Part shown: positions 20,241 through 32,287 of the stretch, in pieces
Layout of the letters: every line of letters starts with the position of its first letter
Position numbering within the stretch: position 1 is the first letter of the stretch
DNA from: Lunularia cruciata
Lineage: Eukaryota; Streptophyta; Marchantiopsida; Lunulariales; Lunulariaceae
Length of the DNA stretch: 64,000 nt
NCBI GenBank assembly: GCA_948567375.1
Contig: OX419757.1
Coordinates: 25,234,001 to 25,298,000, forward strand
Reading direction: 5' to 3'
Program-made: the position numbers and the translations under genes
Notes under the pieces: generated by a model
Databases searched by the model: none
Told to the model about the DNA's origin: nothing
The model's input: the letters and a program-made list of their open reading frames with translations, nothing else

Positions 20241-21086
20241 ATGGAAGCTTCCAAGATGATGCAAGACATTGCTGAGATAGCTTCAAAACAACAACAGCTT
20301 GCTGAAATGTATAGAAAAGAAAATGACTTCCACAAGGAACTCAAGAGCTTTTTTGCCCCCATGTCTCAATGCACGAACACTCTTATGGCAGATTTGCAAA
20401 CCGTAAGAGTTGATGTCTTGACTGTGAAATAATCTCTCAATTCAATCACCGTAGATATCCAAGAACTCAAGAAGAGTAGCAATTTGATGTTAGACTCAAC
20501 AAAGGGTATAGTAGATGCTACTGAGAAGGTTGCTTCCTTGGGAGCACAAGCCACCAACATTGCTTCACAAAATAGAGGGGTGCAAGAGATGGTTGACACA
20601 TTAGAGGTCAAGATGAAGTCATATGCTGAAGCTACTAAGGTGGCTCAAATCTCTTGCTTGCAAGAGCATGAGGTTGAGAAGGAGAACCAATTGGTGAGAA
20701 TGAAGAACTTGAGGATTTCAGGTTTGCCAAAAATTGGGAAGGAAGACACCAAGGCCATAGTGTGTGAGTTTCTTGTTGATTCTTTGAGAGTCCATAATCC
20801 TCAGATTTTGCAAGCATATAGTAGATTGGGACAACAAGGCGCACACAACCAAGAAGCATTTTGGTGAGGTTTGGCTCAGAAACTCAAAGGAATGCAGTGG
20901 TGGGGAACAAAGCTATACTAAAGGGGTGGCGTATCTGGTTGGACCCTGATCTCACACCTCTCCAATGGCAAGCAAAGAAGGGAGAATTAACAAAAGTGAA
21001 GGAGGCTCAACAAGCAACTTTTTGTTGCATTCTTGAGAGATAATAGAGTTGTGATTACTCAAAAGAAATTGCCAGCTATTGCATAG
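20241..21086 (+). pseudogene. LINE-C ORF1
   Basis: ATG at 20241 in the usual AGAATGG context. Coiled coil and RNA-binding regions are recognisable. Broken by GAA to TAA after LTVK (20430-20432), a three-base insertion giving YSRLGQQ, and a two-base insertion near 20845 that shifts the frame before LVRFGSETQ. The shared TAG ends it. Confidence 0.83.
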
Positions 21087-22880
21087 CAATTCCAGACCCT
21101 TATAGTGCTATTTTGGATTGTTCATGGTCTCACACATATCAAGTACTCTAGCGCTAAGCCTTTGTGGGATGATGCTGATCTGATCAATCTTGTGGAGATA
21201 TGGGAACATGAAGGAAACACCATTCAAGACATTGAAGGATTCACTCTTGTTGGTTCAACCTGGAACAAGCGGAGACAACACAAAGGAAGGGGCTTTGGAG
21301 GTATTGCTACTTATGTCAGATTTGGCTTTGAGAAATCAGTCTCTTTGATAGGTCAAGATTCAAGTGGACAATACCAATGCCTGAGGATTGGAGGAATTGC
21401 CACACTTTGCATCATTGCTGTTTGTTACTTTGCCCTGTTGACATCACCAATGTATTCAAGTGGAGTTCTCAACACCATGCAGCCTTTCCACTCATTGACA
21501 AAGGATGTGTTAGGGTTTCAAAGTAAAGGTGAAGTACTTGTTCTTGGTGATTTCAATGCTAGGATCCAAGCCTCTTAGATCCCTGACTTGAGTGCCCTTG
21601 AGAATGATCCTTTCCATAGCTTGATAGACCATTCTAGTGCTTGGTCATGCTCTTCGAAAGATCCTATGTCCAACTCCATGAGTGAGCACTTTTTGAGCTT
21701 TGGTGCCAATTGTAGCTTGAAGATTTTGCATGGCCTTTCTCAATTTCCAGAAACTTGTAAAAGCACATGCTTTGCCTTAGGTGGATCAAGCACCATAGAT
21801 TATATGCTCACTTCAGCTAATGATATCTATCTTGTCTCAGATTTTGCTGTTTTAGATCCTCAACCTGAATCTGACCATGCACCTCTATCTTGTACCATCC
21901 TTCTTCCTTGCCTCAATAGAACCACATTACCTACTGACCATACCTTTAGAGGCAAACTTTGTCTAGATTTTCACAAGAGAGACTTGTACCAACAAGCTAT
22001 CCAAGAGAAATTGAGTTCTATGGACTGGAGTTCTGATTTTCAACAACGTAGTGATCAATCGGTTGAACTTCTTCAATCTACATCAACTTCTTTGTTTCCA
22101 AGAGGCTCCCACAGGAAGAGACTTGGTCTCCCTTGCAATAGGTGGTATGATGCTGATTGCAAAATGGCAAGGATCAAAGCTATGGATAGGTCACTTGATC
22201 AGATTGCACAAAATCAGGCGTTTGTTTCATACAGAAAGTTGGTGAAGTGCAAAAAGTGAGCATTTTTGAGACTCAAGGGGGTTGAGTTTAGCACTGAATT
22301 GAGGAGAAATCCCAAGGCTTTTTGGAAGAAGGTAACCATCAGATCTCCATCTCCATTGCTGGACCTGAATGAGCTCTGTGACTATGTGAAGGATCTGTAC
22401 TTTTTCCCTAATGCTCCAAGCATGGCACCTTGCCTTGGATCTGCTCTCACTATCTCTGAAGCTGATGTCAAGTACCAATTGAAGAAGTTGGCCAATGGTA
22501 AGGCTGAAGACCTTGATGGACTATGTGTTGAACTTCTGAAGTGGGGCGGTAGCCAACTGATTTCAGTACTCACTTCTCATTTGAATGAGGCAATCAAGTG
22601 TGGCTTTCCTGATAGATGGTGCTTCAAGAAGGTAGTTCCTATGCACAAGTCTGGCCAAAGAGATGTTGCCACCAATTACCGTACAATACTTGTTGGTAGT
22701 GTCTTTGCCAAGTGCTCAACCTTGACTCCAAAATTTGAGCTAAGTGCCATGCTGGTTTTAGATCAGGCTTTAGTACTTTGGACCACCTATTGGTACTCCA
22801 TGTTTTGTGGTGGAAATCCAAGGGTGTTGGGAGAGCTCTCTTTGTTGCTTTTATTGATTTCAAGAAGGCCTTTGATAAGA
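21087..22880 (+). pseudogene. LINE-C ORF2, 5' part
   Basis: Endonuclease domain complete (FWIVHGL shows Ile in place of the catalytic Asn of FWNVHGL; then LVEIWEH, GDFNARI and SDHAPLSC) and the RT fingers up to motif A. Two nonsense codons, the micro-inversion at 22708-22737 and loss of everything after motif A make it dead. Confidence 0.83.
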
Positions 22881-25800
22881 TACCCTGATCTCACACCTCT
22901 CTAATGGCAAGCAAAGAAGGGAGAATTAGCAAAAGTGAAGGAGGCTCAACAAGCAGGCTTTGTTGCATTCTTGAGAGATTATAGAGCTGTGATTACTCAA
23001 AAGAAATTGTCAGCTATTGCATAGCAATTCTAGACCCTTAGAGTGTTGTTTTGGAATGTTCATGGGCTCACACAAACCAAGTACTCCAGCGTTAAGCCTT
23101 TGTGGGATGATGTTGATCTGATCAATCTTTTGGAGACATGGGAACATGAAGGAAACACCATTCAAGACATTGAAGGTTTCACTCTTGTCGGGTCAACTTG
23201 GAACAAGCGGAGGCAACACAAAGGAAGGGGCTTTGGAGGTATTGCTACTTACGTCAGATTTGGCTTTGAGAAATCAGTCTCTTTGATAGGTCAAGATTCA
23301 AATGGACAATACCAATGGCTGAGGATTGGAGGAGTTGCCACACCTTGCTTCATTGTTGTTTGTTACTTTGCCCCATTGACATCACCAATGTATTCAAGTG
23401 GAGTTCTCAACACCATGCAACCTTTCCATTCCTTGACAAACGATGTGTTGGAGTTTCAAAGTAAAGGTGAAGTACTTGTTCTTGGTGATTTCAATGCTAG
23501 GATCCAAGCCACTCAGATTCTTGACTTAAGTGACCTTGAGAATGATCCTCTCCATAGCTTGATAGATCATTCGAGTGCTTGGTCCCATTCTTCCAAAGAT
23601 CTTATGTCCAACTCCATGAATGAGCACTTTTTGAGCTTTGGTACCAATTGTAGCTTGAAGATCTTGAATGGCCTTTCTCAATTTCCAGAAACTTGTAAAA
23701 GCTCATGCTTTGCCTCATGTGGATCAAGCACCATAGATTATATGCTCACTTCAGCTGATGATATCCACTTTGTCTCAGATTTTATTGTTTTAGATCCTCA
23801 ACCAGAATCTGACCATGCACCTCTATCTTGTGCCATCCTTCTAGAATCCTTGCCTCAATAGAACCACATTACCTACTGACCATGCCTTGAGAGGAAACCT
23901 TCATTTAGATTTTCACAAGAGAGACTTGTACCAACAAGCTATCCAAGAGAAGTTGAGTTCTATGGAGTGGAATTCTGATTTTCAACAACGTAGTGATCAG
24001 TTGGTTGAACTTCTTCAATCTAAATCAACTACTTTCTTTCCAAGAGGCTCCCACAGGAAGAGACTTGGTCTCCCTTGCAATAGGTGGTATGATGCTGATT
24101 GCAAAATGGCAAGGATCAAAGCTATGGATAGGTCTCTTGATCAGATTGCACAAAATCAGGCGTTTGTTTCATACAGAAAAATGGTGAAGTGCAAAAAGCG
24201 AGCATTTTTGAGACTCAAGGGGGTTAAGTTGCGCATTGAACTGAGGAGCAATCCCAAGGCTTTTTGGAAGAAGGTAACCATCAGATCTCCATCTCCATTG
24301 CTGGACCTGAATGAGCTTTGTGACTATGTGAAGGATCTATACTTTTTCCCTAATGCTCCAAGCATGGCACCTTGCCTTGGATCTGCTCTCACTATCTCTG
24401 AAGCTGATGTCAAGTACCAATTGAAGAAGTTGGCCAATGGTAAGGCTAAAGACATTGATGGACTATGTGTTGAACTTCTGAAGTGGGGCGGTAGCCATCT
24501 GATTTCAGTACTCACTTCTCATTTGAATGAGGCAATCAAGTGTGGCTTGCTAGATAGATGGTGCTTCAAGAAGGTAGTTCCTATTCACAAGTCTGGCCAA
24601 AGAGATGTTGTCACCAATTACCGTACCATACTTGTTGGTAGTATCTTTGCCAAGTTGTCTGGTCGAATTTTGGAGTCTAGGTTGAGCACTTGGGCTGAAA
24701 AGTACAATGTTCGAGCTAAGTGCCAAGCTGGTTTCAGATCGGGCTTTAGCACCTTGGATCACCTATTGGTACTCCATGTTTGTGGTGGAAATCCAAGGGT
24801 GTTGGGAGAGCTCTCTATGTTGCCTTTATTGATTTCAGGAAGGCCTTTGATAAGGTGCTTAGGAAATCTCTAAGTGAGAGACTCACTCAAGTTGGTGTTT
24901 CAGCTGATTTGATTGGTGCTATCTCTAGACTCTATGAGAAAGTGGTTGTGAAATTTTCATCTTTGAGCTCTCAAGATGTCCTTAGCACAATGGGTGTGAT
25001 TCAAGGCTGCTCTTTGTCTCCAACTCTATTTGGAATCTTCATCAATGATTTGGAGAGACTACTCATGGAAGCTAGAGCTACAGGTGTACAAGTTGGCTCT
25101 TTGATGATACATGCACTATTGTATGCGGATGATGTAGTGCTCCTCTCTACCAATCCACAAAGTTTACAGAAGTTGTTGGATTCTCTTCTCTTGTTTTGCA
25201 ATCAAACAAAGATGGAGGTGAACCTTGACAAGTCCAAGGTGATTGTGTTGGGTTCTAAAGGTGTCACACCTCTCTTTTTTGATGGACAGCAATTGGAGTA
25301 GGTTTCTTTGTACAAGTACTTGGGCCTTGAGTTTTCTCATGACTATAGTTGGTCTACTTGTGTGAAGATGAGAATCAATGTAGGGTTTAGAGCTTTTTAT
25401 TCACTCATGAACCGCTCTAGACTTGGTCACCTTACCACATGGGAGTTGAAGAAGGTGTTGTTCAGATCTCTTGTGCAGCCGGTGGTTTTGTATGGTGCTC
25501 ACATTTGGGGTCCAGGTACTAAGAAGACAGGGTGGCAAAAGGTGGAGAAAGTTCAGAAATTGTTTTTGTGTGATGAACTTGGGGTCAAGACTCAAACTCC
25601 TTATGTATTGCTACTTGCTAAAACCGGATTTTTGCCTCTTGAGGCTGAAGCTTTGTTTTTAGCTATCACATATGCCACTAAGGTGAGGTCCATGGAGCAT
25701 GAGAGACTTCCCTACCAAGCTTTTTGTGCCACTCTATATGTCGGTTGGTATACAAATCTGATTGCATGGGCCACAAGGTGGAATGTTTCTAAGCGACATT

Positions 25801-26110
25801 GGAGATTGGAGCCTATTGCACTACGAGAAGTGATCAAGGAGCAGTTCTTACTTCGCCTATGGCAGCAGCCCGGTACCAAGATGGTGTTCTATCAGCAGTT
25901 TGTAAATCTTATGTTGGTGTATTGTGAGCAAGATTATCTCTTAGTTAGGTTTTCTACTTCACTTAGACATGTTATCGCTCCGTATAGAACTAGTTGTCAT
26001 AGACTAGAAGTAGAACAAGGACGTTGGCAGCAGATAGAGCACTCCATGCAACTTTGCAAATTGTGTACTATGAGCAAAGTTGAGGATGAGCATCATGTGT
26101 TAGAACTAGT
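22881..26110 (+). mobile_element. LINE-E, truncated at both ends
   Basis: Starts in the ORF1 C-terminus (CCTGATCTCACACCTCTC), has the TAG-CAA-TTC junction at 23022-23030 and nearly all of ORF2, and stops in the C-terminal zinc motif (GAGCATCATGTGTT) without 3'UTR or tail. It is joined to a minus-strand ORF2 scrap at 26111. Abrupt ends at both sides with LINE sequence beyond suggest template switching or later rearrangement rather than a simple insertion. Confidence 0.83.
23025..26110 (+). pseudogene. LINE-E ORF2
   Basis: Reads as endonuclease (FWNVHGL, LLETWEH with the catalytic Glu kept, GDFNARI, SDHAPLSC), then RT with FIDFRKAFDK, IQGCSLSP and YADD, then the thumb and C-terminal domain. 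Frameshifts lie near 23845 (insertion) and 24780 (one T lost in CATGTTTGTGG), and CAG became TAG at 25299-25301. Confidence 0.85.
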
Positions 26111-26186
26111 TGCCTCATTCAAATGAGAAGTGAGTACTGAAAGCAGTTGGCTACCGCCCCACTTCAGAAGTTCAACACATGGTCCA
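26111..26186 (-). mobile_element. 76-bp LINE ORF2 scrap, inverted
   Basis: Matches the ORF2 region CVELLKWGGSQLISVLTSHL in reverse, between the broken end of LINE-E and the broken start of LINE-F. Such an inverted insert without tail or target duplication is a signature of template switching. Confidence 0.75.
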
Positions 26187-27021
26187 TGCGGTTTTGTTCT
26201 CGTTTGAAGCGCCTTGCCAAGACCTTTCCATAGCCTCCAAGATTGTATCATTCTGAGCTTTGTGCGAAACATTATGAGTGATTGAAATTTCTGACACAAG
26301 AGCTAGACTTGAGGTTGAATCTTCATCATTTGGTGTCCAAATGGAGTGATTTTTTTGGCATTGAAAGCGCCTTTGGAAGCTTTTTGATTGATACCAGGCG
26401 CGCTTGCAGAGCACATACACACAGAAAGTAATGAAGATTTGAATTCTGCCATCTCTCGAAGATTTTAGGATTTGAGCTCAATTTTCAACACCTTGTAACT
26501 TTTTGGTTCCATGTCCAAATCTTTCAATCTTGGCCTCATTAGAAACAGCTGTGGAAGGGCTTTCTTTTGAGTACCTGCTTGCTGAAGTTGGAGTTCTGTG
26601 GAAGAAGTTTCGAAATTCATCAATCTGTGTTCTTGTGCGGTTTGTGGTGCTCAAATCTGCAACTTTCAGAGGCTGGAACTTTAGACTTACATCTTCAAAT
26701 GAGGTGATCTTGGTCTCATTAGAAGCATCTTGTCAAGAGCTATTGATTGAAGTTGATTTCATAGAATTTAAAGCTTTGTGCTTGAAGTTATGAGCATTTG
26801 AATTCTTTGATTCAATGAGGTTTAGAAGTTTACCATAGATAACTCTAGAGTTCATAACTTCATGTCTATTGGCTCAAATGAGTTCATTTTTAATTCATTG
26901 GATAGAATTTCTCAAGAGCTTTTGATTGAGTCATCACTTGTAGATTGTAGAGCTATTGGTGTTCACAGAGCCTGAGTGAACCAGAGGATAAGTTCTCATA
27001 GTAACTGTAAGAACTTTTAGA

Positions 27022-27811
27022 ATGGAAGCTTCCAAGATGATGCAAGACATTGCTGAGATAGCTTCAAAACAACAATAGCTTTTTTGCCCCCATGTTTCAA
27101 TGCATGAACACTCTTGTGGCAGATTTGCAAACCGTAAGAGCTTATGTCTTGACTGTGAAAGAATCTCTCAATTCGATCACCAAAGATATCCAAGAACTCA
27201 AGAAGAGTAGCAGTTTAATGTTAGATTCCACCAAGGGTATGGTGGATACTACTGAGAAGGTTGCTTCCTTGTGAGCACAAGCCACCAACATTGCTTCACA
27301 CAATGGAGGGCTGCAAGAGATGGTTGACACATTAGAGGTCAAGATGAAATCATATGCCAAAGCTACGAAGGTGGCTCAAGTCTCTAACTTGCAAGAGCAT
27401 GAGGTTGAGAAGGAGAACCAATTGGTGAGAATGAAGAACTTGAGGATTTCAGGTTTGCCAGAGACTGAGAAGGAAGACACCAAGGCCATAGTGTGTGAGT
27501 TTATTGCTGATTCTTTAAGAGTCCATGATCCTCAAATTTTGCAAGCATATAGATTGGGACAACAAGGTGCACAACCAAGAAGCATTTTTGTGAGGTTTCG
27601 CTCAAAAACTCAAAGGAATGCAGTAATGGGGAACAAAGCTATACTAAAGGGGCGGCATATCTGGTTGGACCTTGATCTCACACCTCTCCAATGGCAAGCA
27701 AAGAAGGGAGAATTAGCAAAGGTGAAGGAGGCTCAACAAGCAAGCTTTGTTGCATTCTTGAGAGATAATAAAGCTGTGATTACTCAAAAGGAATTGCCAA
27801 CTACAGCATAG
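27022..27811 (+). pseudogene. LINE-F ORF1
   Basis: ATG at 27022-27024. A deletion between two GCTT repeats near 27077 removes codons for the segment between KQQQLA and FFAPM, and GGA became TGA near 27271. The RNA-binding half (27320-27811) is open and ends at the shared TAG with the sequence KELPTTA before it. Confidence 0.8.
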
Positions 27812-28455
27812 CAATTCCAGACCCTAAGAGTGCTGTTTTGGAATGTTCATGGTCTCACACATACCAAGTACTCAAGCGCTAAACCTGTGTGGGATGATGC
27901 TTATCTGATACATGCACTACTGTATGCGGATGATGTAGTGCTCCTCTCTACCAATCCACAAAGTTTACAGAAGTTGTTGGATTATCTTCTCTTGTTTTGC
28001 AATCAAACAAAGATGGAGGTGAACCTTGACAAGTCCAAGATGATTGTGGTGGGTTCTAAAAGTGTCACACCTTTCTTTTTTGATGGACAGAAATTGGAGC
28101 AGGTTTCTTCTTACAAGTACTTGGGCCTTGAGTTTTCTCATGACTATAGTTGGTCTACTTGTGTGAACATGAGAATCAATGCAGGTTTAAGAGCTTTGTA
28201 TTCACTCATGAATCGCACTAGACTTGCTCATCTTACCACATAGGAGTTGAAGAAGGTGTGTTCAGATCTCTTGTGCAGCTAGTGGTTCTCAATGGTACTC
28301 AGATTTGGGGTCCTGGTACTAAGAAGACATGGTGGCAAAAGGTGGAGAAAATTCAGAAATTGTTTTTGTGTGATGAACTTGGAGTGAGGACTCAAACTCT
28401 TTATGTATTGTTGCTTGAAGAAATAGGGTTTTTGCCTCTTGAGGCTGAAGCTTTG
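27812..28455 (+). pseudogene. LINE-F ORF2 remnant
   Basis: Only the first ~30 codons of the endonuclease and the segment from YADD into the thumb remain, joined in frame across the deletion. A stop near 28242 (TGG to TAG) and a lost base near 28258 follow. It cannot encode endonuclease or RT. Confidence 0.8.
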
Positions 28456-28590
28456 AACAATGAACAATAAAATATAAAGCCCGAAAGACCCAAAGAGTCA
28501 AAAGGCTAAAAACAAAATACAAAACACATGATATGTGAGCCTAGGCAAGGGCCTAGGGCATCTGACCAATCTCTAACAAATTGGTCTGAT
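28456..28590 (-). mobile_element. LINE 3'-end fragment behind the tail of LINE-G
   Basis: 135 bp with a TTCATTG-type tail, the 3'UTR and the ORF2 last codons. On the minus strand its 5' end (CAGACCAATTTG) directly follows the TTTCATTG tail of LINE-G. It is one of several cases here of a new 5'-truncated copy starting at an existing tail. Confidence 0.82.
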
Positions 28591-28690
28591 GAAACAATGA
28601 AACAATGAAATATAAAGCCCGAAAGACCCAAAGATTCAAAAGGCTGGAAACACAATACAAAACAAATGAAATGTGAGCCTAGGCAAGGGC

Positions 28691-31600
28691 CTAGGGCATC
28701 TGACCAATCTCAAACAAATTGGTCCGATGTAAACTAACCTCTATCATGTACTTCCCTAACGCTAAAGCTTCAACATGTAAGAGCATTGAGAATTCACTAC
28801 AAGTAATCTGATGTCTCACTCTAATCTGCATATAACAAGGACAATCAATAAACACATGATGCTCATCCTCAACTTTGCTCATTGTACACAATTTGCAAAG
28901 TTGCATGGAGTGCTCTATCTGCTGCCAACGTCCTTGTTCTACTTCTAGTCTATGAGAACTAGTTCTATACTGAGCGATAATATGTCTAAGTGAAGTAGAA
29001 ATCCTAGCCAAGAGATAATCTTGCTCACAATACACCAACATAGGATTTACAAACTACTGATAGAACACCATCTTGGTACTGGGTTGCTGCCATAAGCAAA
29101 GTTAGAAGTGCTCCTTGATCACCTCTTGAAGTGCAATAGGCTCCAATCTCCAATGTCGCTCAGAAACATTCCACCTTGTGGCCTATGCAATCAGATCTGT
29201 ATAGCAACCAATAGATAGAGTGGCACAAAAAGCTTGGTAGGGAAGTCTCTCATGCTCCATGGACCTCACCTTAGTGACATATGTGAGAGCCAAGAACAAA
29301 GCTTCAGCCTCAAGAGGCAAAAACCCAGTTTCAGCAAGCAACAATACATAAGGAGTTTGAGTCCTCACTCCAAGTTCATCACACAAAAATAATTTCTGAA
29401 TTTTCTCCACCTTTTGCCGCCATGTCTTCTTAGTACCTGGACCCCAAATCTGAGCACCATATAGAACCACCGGCTGCACAAGAGATCTGAACAGCACCTT
29501 CTTCAACTCTTATGTGGTAAGGTGAGCAAGTCTAGAGCGGTTCATGAGTGATTACAAAGCTCTAAAGCCTACATTGATTCTCATCTTCACACAAGTAGAC
29601 CAACTATAGTCATGAGAAAACTCAAGGCCCAAGTACTTATAAGAAGAAACCTGCTCCAATTGCTGTCCATCAAAAAAGAAAGGTGTGACACCTTTAGAAC
29701 CCACCATAATCACCTTGGACTTGTCAAGGTTCACCTCCATCTTTGTTTGATTGCAAAAGCAAAGTAGAGAATCCAACAGCTTTTGTAAACTTTGTGGATT
29801 GGTAGAGAGAAGCACTACATCATCTACATAAAGGAGTGCATGTATCATCATAGAGCCAACCTGTACACCTGTAGCTCCAGCTTCCATGAGTAGACTCTCT
29901 AGATCATTGATGAAGATTCCAAACAGAGTAGGAGATAGAGAGCAGCCTGTGATCACACCCATTGTGCTAAGGACATCTTGAGAGCTCAAGGATGAAAGTT
30001 TCACAATCACTTTCTCATAGAGTCTAGAGATAGCACCTATCAGATCAGCTGAAACAACCACTTCAATGAGTCTCTCACTTAGAGATTTCCTTAGTACCTT
30101 ATCAAAGGCGTTCTTGAAATCAATAAAAGCAACAAAGAGAGCTCTCCCAACACCCTTGGATTTCCACCACAAAACATGGAGTACCAATAGGTGGTCCAAA
30201 GTACTAAAGCTTGATCTGAAACCAGCTTGGCACTTAGCTTGAATTTTGTGCTTTTCAGCCCAAGTGCTCAACCTTGACTCCAAAATTTAACCATACAACT
30301 TGGCAAAGACACTACCAAGTATGGTATGGTAATTGGTGACAACATCTCTCTGGCCAGACTTGTGAATAGGAACTACCTTCTTGAAGCACCATCTATCAGG
30401 AAGGCCTCACTTGATTGCCTCATTCAAATGAGAAGTGAGTACTGAAATCAGTTGGCTACTGCCCCACTTCAGAAGTTCAACACATAGTCCATCAAGGTCT
30501 TCAGCCTTACCATTGGCCAACAACTTCTTCAATTGAACAATGAACAATGAAATATAAAGCCCGAAAGACCCAAAGAGTAAAAAGGCTGAAAACACAATAC
30601 AAAACACATGAAATGTGAGCCTAGGCAAGGGCCTAGGGTATCTGACCAATCTGTAACAAATTGGTCCGATGTTAATGAACCTCGGTCATGTACTTCCCTA
30701 ACGCTAAAGCTTCAACCTGTAAGAGAGTTGAGAAGTCACTACAAGTAATCTGATCTCTAACTCTAATCTGCATATAACAAGGGCAATCAATAAACACATG
30801 ATGCTCATCCTCAACTTTGCTCATAACACACAATTTGCAAAGTCGCATGGAGTGCTCTATCTGCTGCCAACGTCCTTGTTCTACTTCTAGTCCTTGTTCT
30901 ACTTCAATTGGTACTTGACATCAGCTTCAGAGATGGTGAGAGCAGATCCAAGGCAAGGTGCCATGCTTGGAGCATTAGGGAAAAGTACAGATCCTTCACA
31001 TAGTCACAAAGCTCATTCAGGTCCAGCGATGGAGATGGAGATCTGATGCTTAACTTCTTCCAAAAAGCCTTGGGATTGCTCCTCAATTCAGTGCTCAACT
31101 CAACCCCCTTGAGCTCGCTTTTTGCACTTCACCAACTTTCTGTATGAAACAAACACCTGATTTTGTGCAATCTGATCAAGAGACCTATCCATAGCTTTGA
31201 TCCTTGCCATTTTGCAATCAACATCATACCACCTATTGCAAGGGAGACCAAGTCTCTTCCTGTGGGAGCCTCTTGGAAACAAAGAAGTTGATGTAGATTG
31301 AAGAAGTTCAACCAATTGATCACTACGTTGTTGAAAATCAGAACTCCAGTCCATAGAACTCAATTTCTCTTGGATAGCTTGTTGGTACAAGTCTCTCTTG
31401 TGAAAATCTAGACAAAGTTTGCCTCTAAAGGTATGGTCAGTAGGTAATGTGGTTCTATTGAGGCAAGGAAGAAGGATGGTACAAGATAGAGGTGCATAGT
31501 CAGATTCAGGTTGAGGATCTAAAACAGCAAAATCTGAGACAAGATGGATATCATTAGCTGAAGTGAGCATATAATCTATGGTGCTTGATCCACCTGAGGC

Positions 31601-32287
31601 AAAGCATGTGCTTTTACAAGTTTCTGGAAATTGAGAAAGGCCATTCAAGATCTTCAAGCTACAATTGGCACCAAAGCTCAAAAAGTGCTCCCTCATGGAG
31701 TTGGACATAGGATCTTTGGAAGAGCGTGACCAAGCACTAGAATGGTCTATCAAGCTGTGGAAAGGATCATTCTCAAGGTCACTCAAGTCAGGGATCTGAG
31801 AGGCTTGGATCCTAGCATTGAACTCACCAAGAACAAGTAATGCACCTTTACTTTGAAACTCTAACACATCTTTTGTCAATGAGTGGAAAGGTTGCATGGT
31901 GTTGAGAACTCCACTTGAATAGATTGGTGATGTCAACGGGGCAAAGTAACAAACAGCAATGAAGCAAGGTGTGGCAACTCCTCCAATCCTCAGCCATTGG
32001 TATTGTCCACTTGAATCTTGACCTATCAAAGAGACTAATTTCTCAAAGCCAAATCTGACATAAGTAGCAATACCTCCAAAGCCCTTTCCTTTGTGTTGTC
32101 TCCGCTTGTTCTAGGTTGAACCAACAAGAGTGAATCCTTCAATGTCTTGAATAGTGTTTCCTTCATGTTCCCATGTCTCCACAAGATTGATCAGATCAGC
32201 ATCATCCCACAAAGGCTTAGCGCTAGAGTACTTGGTATGTGTGAGCCCATTAACATTCCAACATAGCACTCTTAGGGTCTGGAATTG
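28691..32287 (-). pseudogene. LINE-G ORF2 (split by LINE-H)
   Basis: Endonuclease and RT are readable over 32287-30911 and 30535-28691. Damage includes a deletion after LVKCKKRA near 31110, frameshifts near 30990 and 30410, CGA to TAA-type damage near 30288, TGG to TAA at 29508-29510, and LINE-H itself inside the KYQLKKLANG region. Stop at 28691-28693. Confidence 0.83.
30527..30910 (-). mobile_element. LINE-H, 5'-truncated, with a perfect 9-bp target duplication
   Basis: The insert is 30536-30901. It has a TTCATTG tail, 3'UTR and the ORF2 C-terminus. CTTCAATTG occurs immediately on both sides (30527-30535 and 30902-30910), and LINE-G is continuous if one copy is removed. This is the cleanest target-primed insertion in the window and fixes the 3' end of the element and its tail. 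At its 5' junction TCCTTGTTCTACTT is repeated, suggesting a slip or jump at the end of first-strand synthesis. Confidence 0.88.

Larger units (their letters stand above)
20131..22880 (+). mobile_element. LINE-C part 2: end of 5'UTR, ORF1, ORF2 to RT motif A
   Basis: Continues LINE-C after LINE-D. ORF1 runs 20241-21086 (TAA at 20430-20432 and a frameshift near 20845); the TAG-CAA-TTC junction is at 21084-21092; ORF2 follows with stops at 21576-21578 (CAG to TAG) and 22257-22259 (CGA to TGA). A 16-base micro-inversion sits at 22713-22728. The copy ends inside RT motif A (AAGGCCTTTGATAAG, 22866-22880), where ORF1 of LINE-E begins without any tail, so LINE-C is 3'-truncated. Confidence 0.85.
26187..28455 (+). 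mobile_element. LINE-F, 5'-truncated with a large internal deletion
   Basis: Starts within the first 5'UTR monomer (TGCGGTTTTGTTCTCG), continues through ORF1 and the TAG-CAA-TTC junction (27809-27817), then jumps at about 27905-27912 from the endonuclease start (DDAYLI) to RT motif C (HALLYADD), removing roughly 1.9 kb with a few bases (TGAT) shared at the junction. It ends abruptly in the thumb region (GAGGCTGAAGCTTTG), where minus-strand LINE tails begin. Confidence 0.85.
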
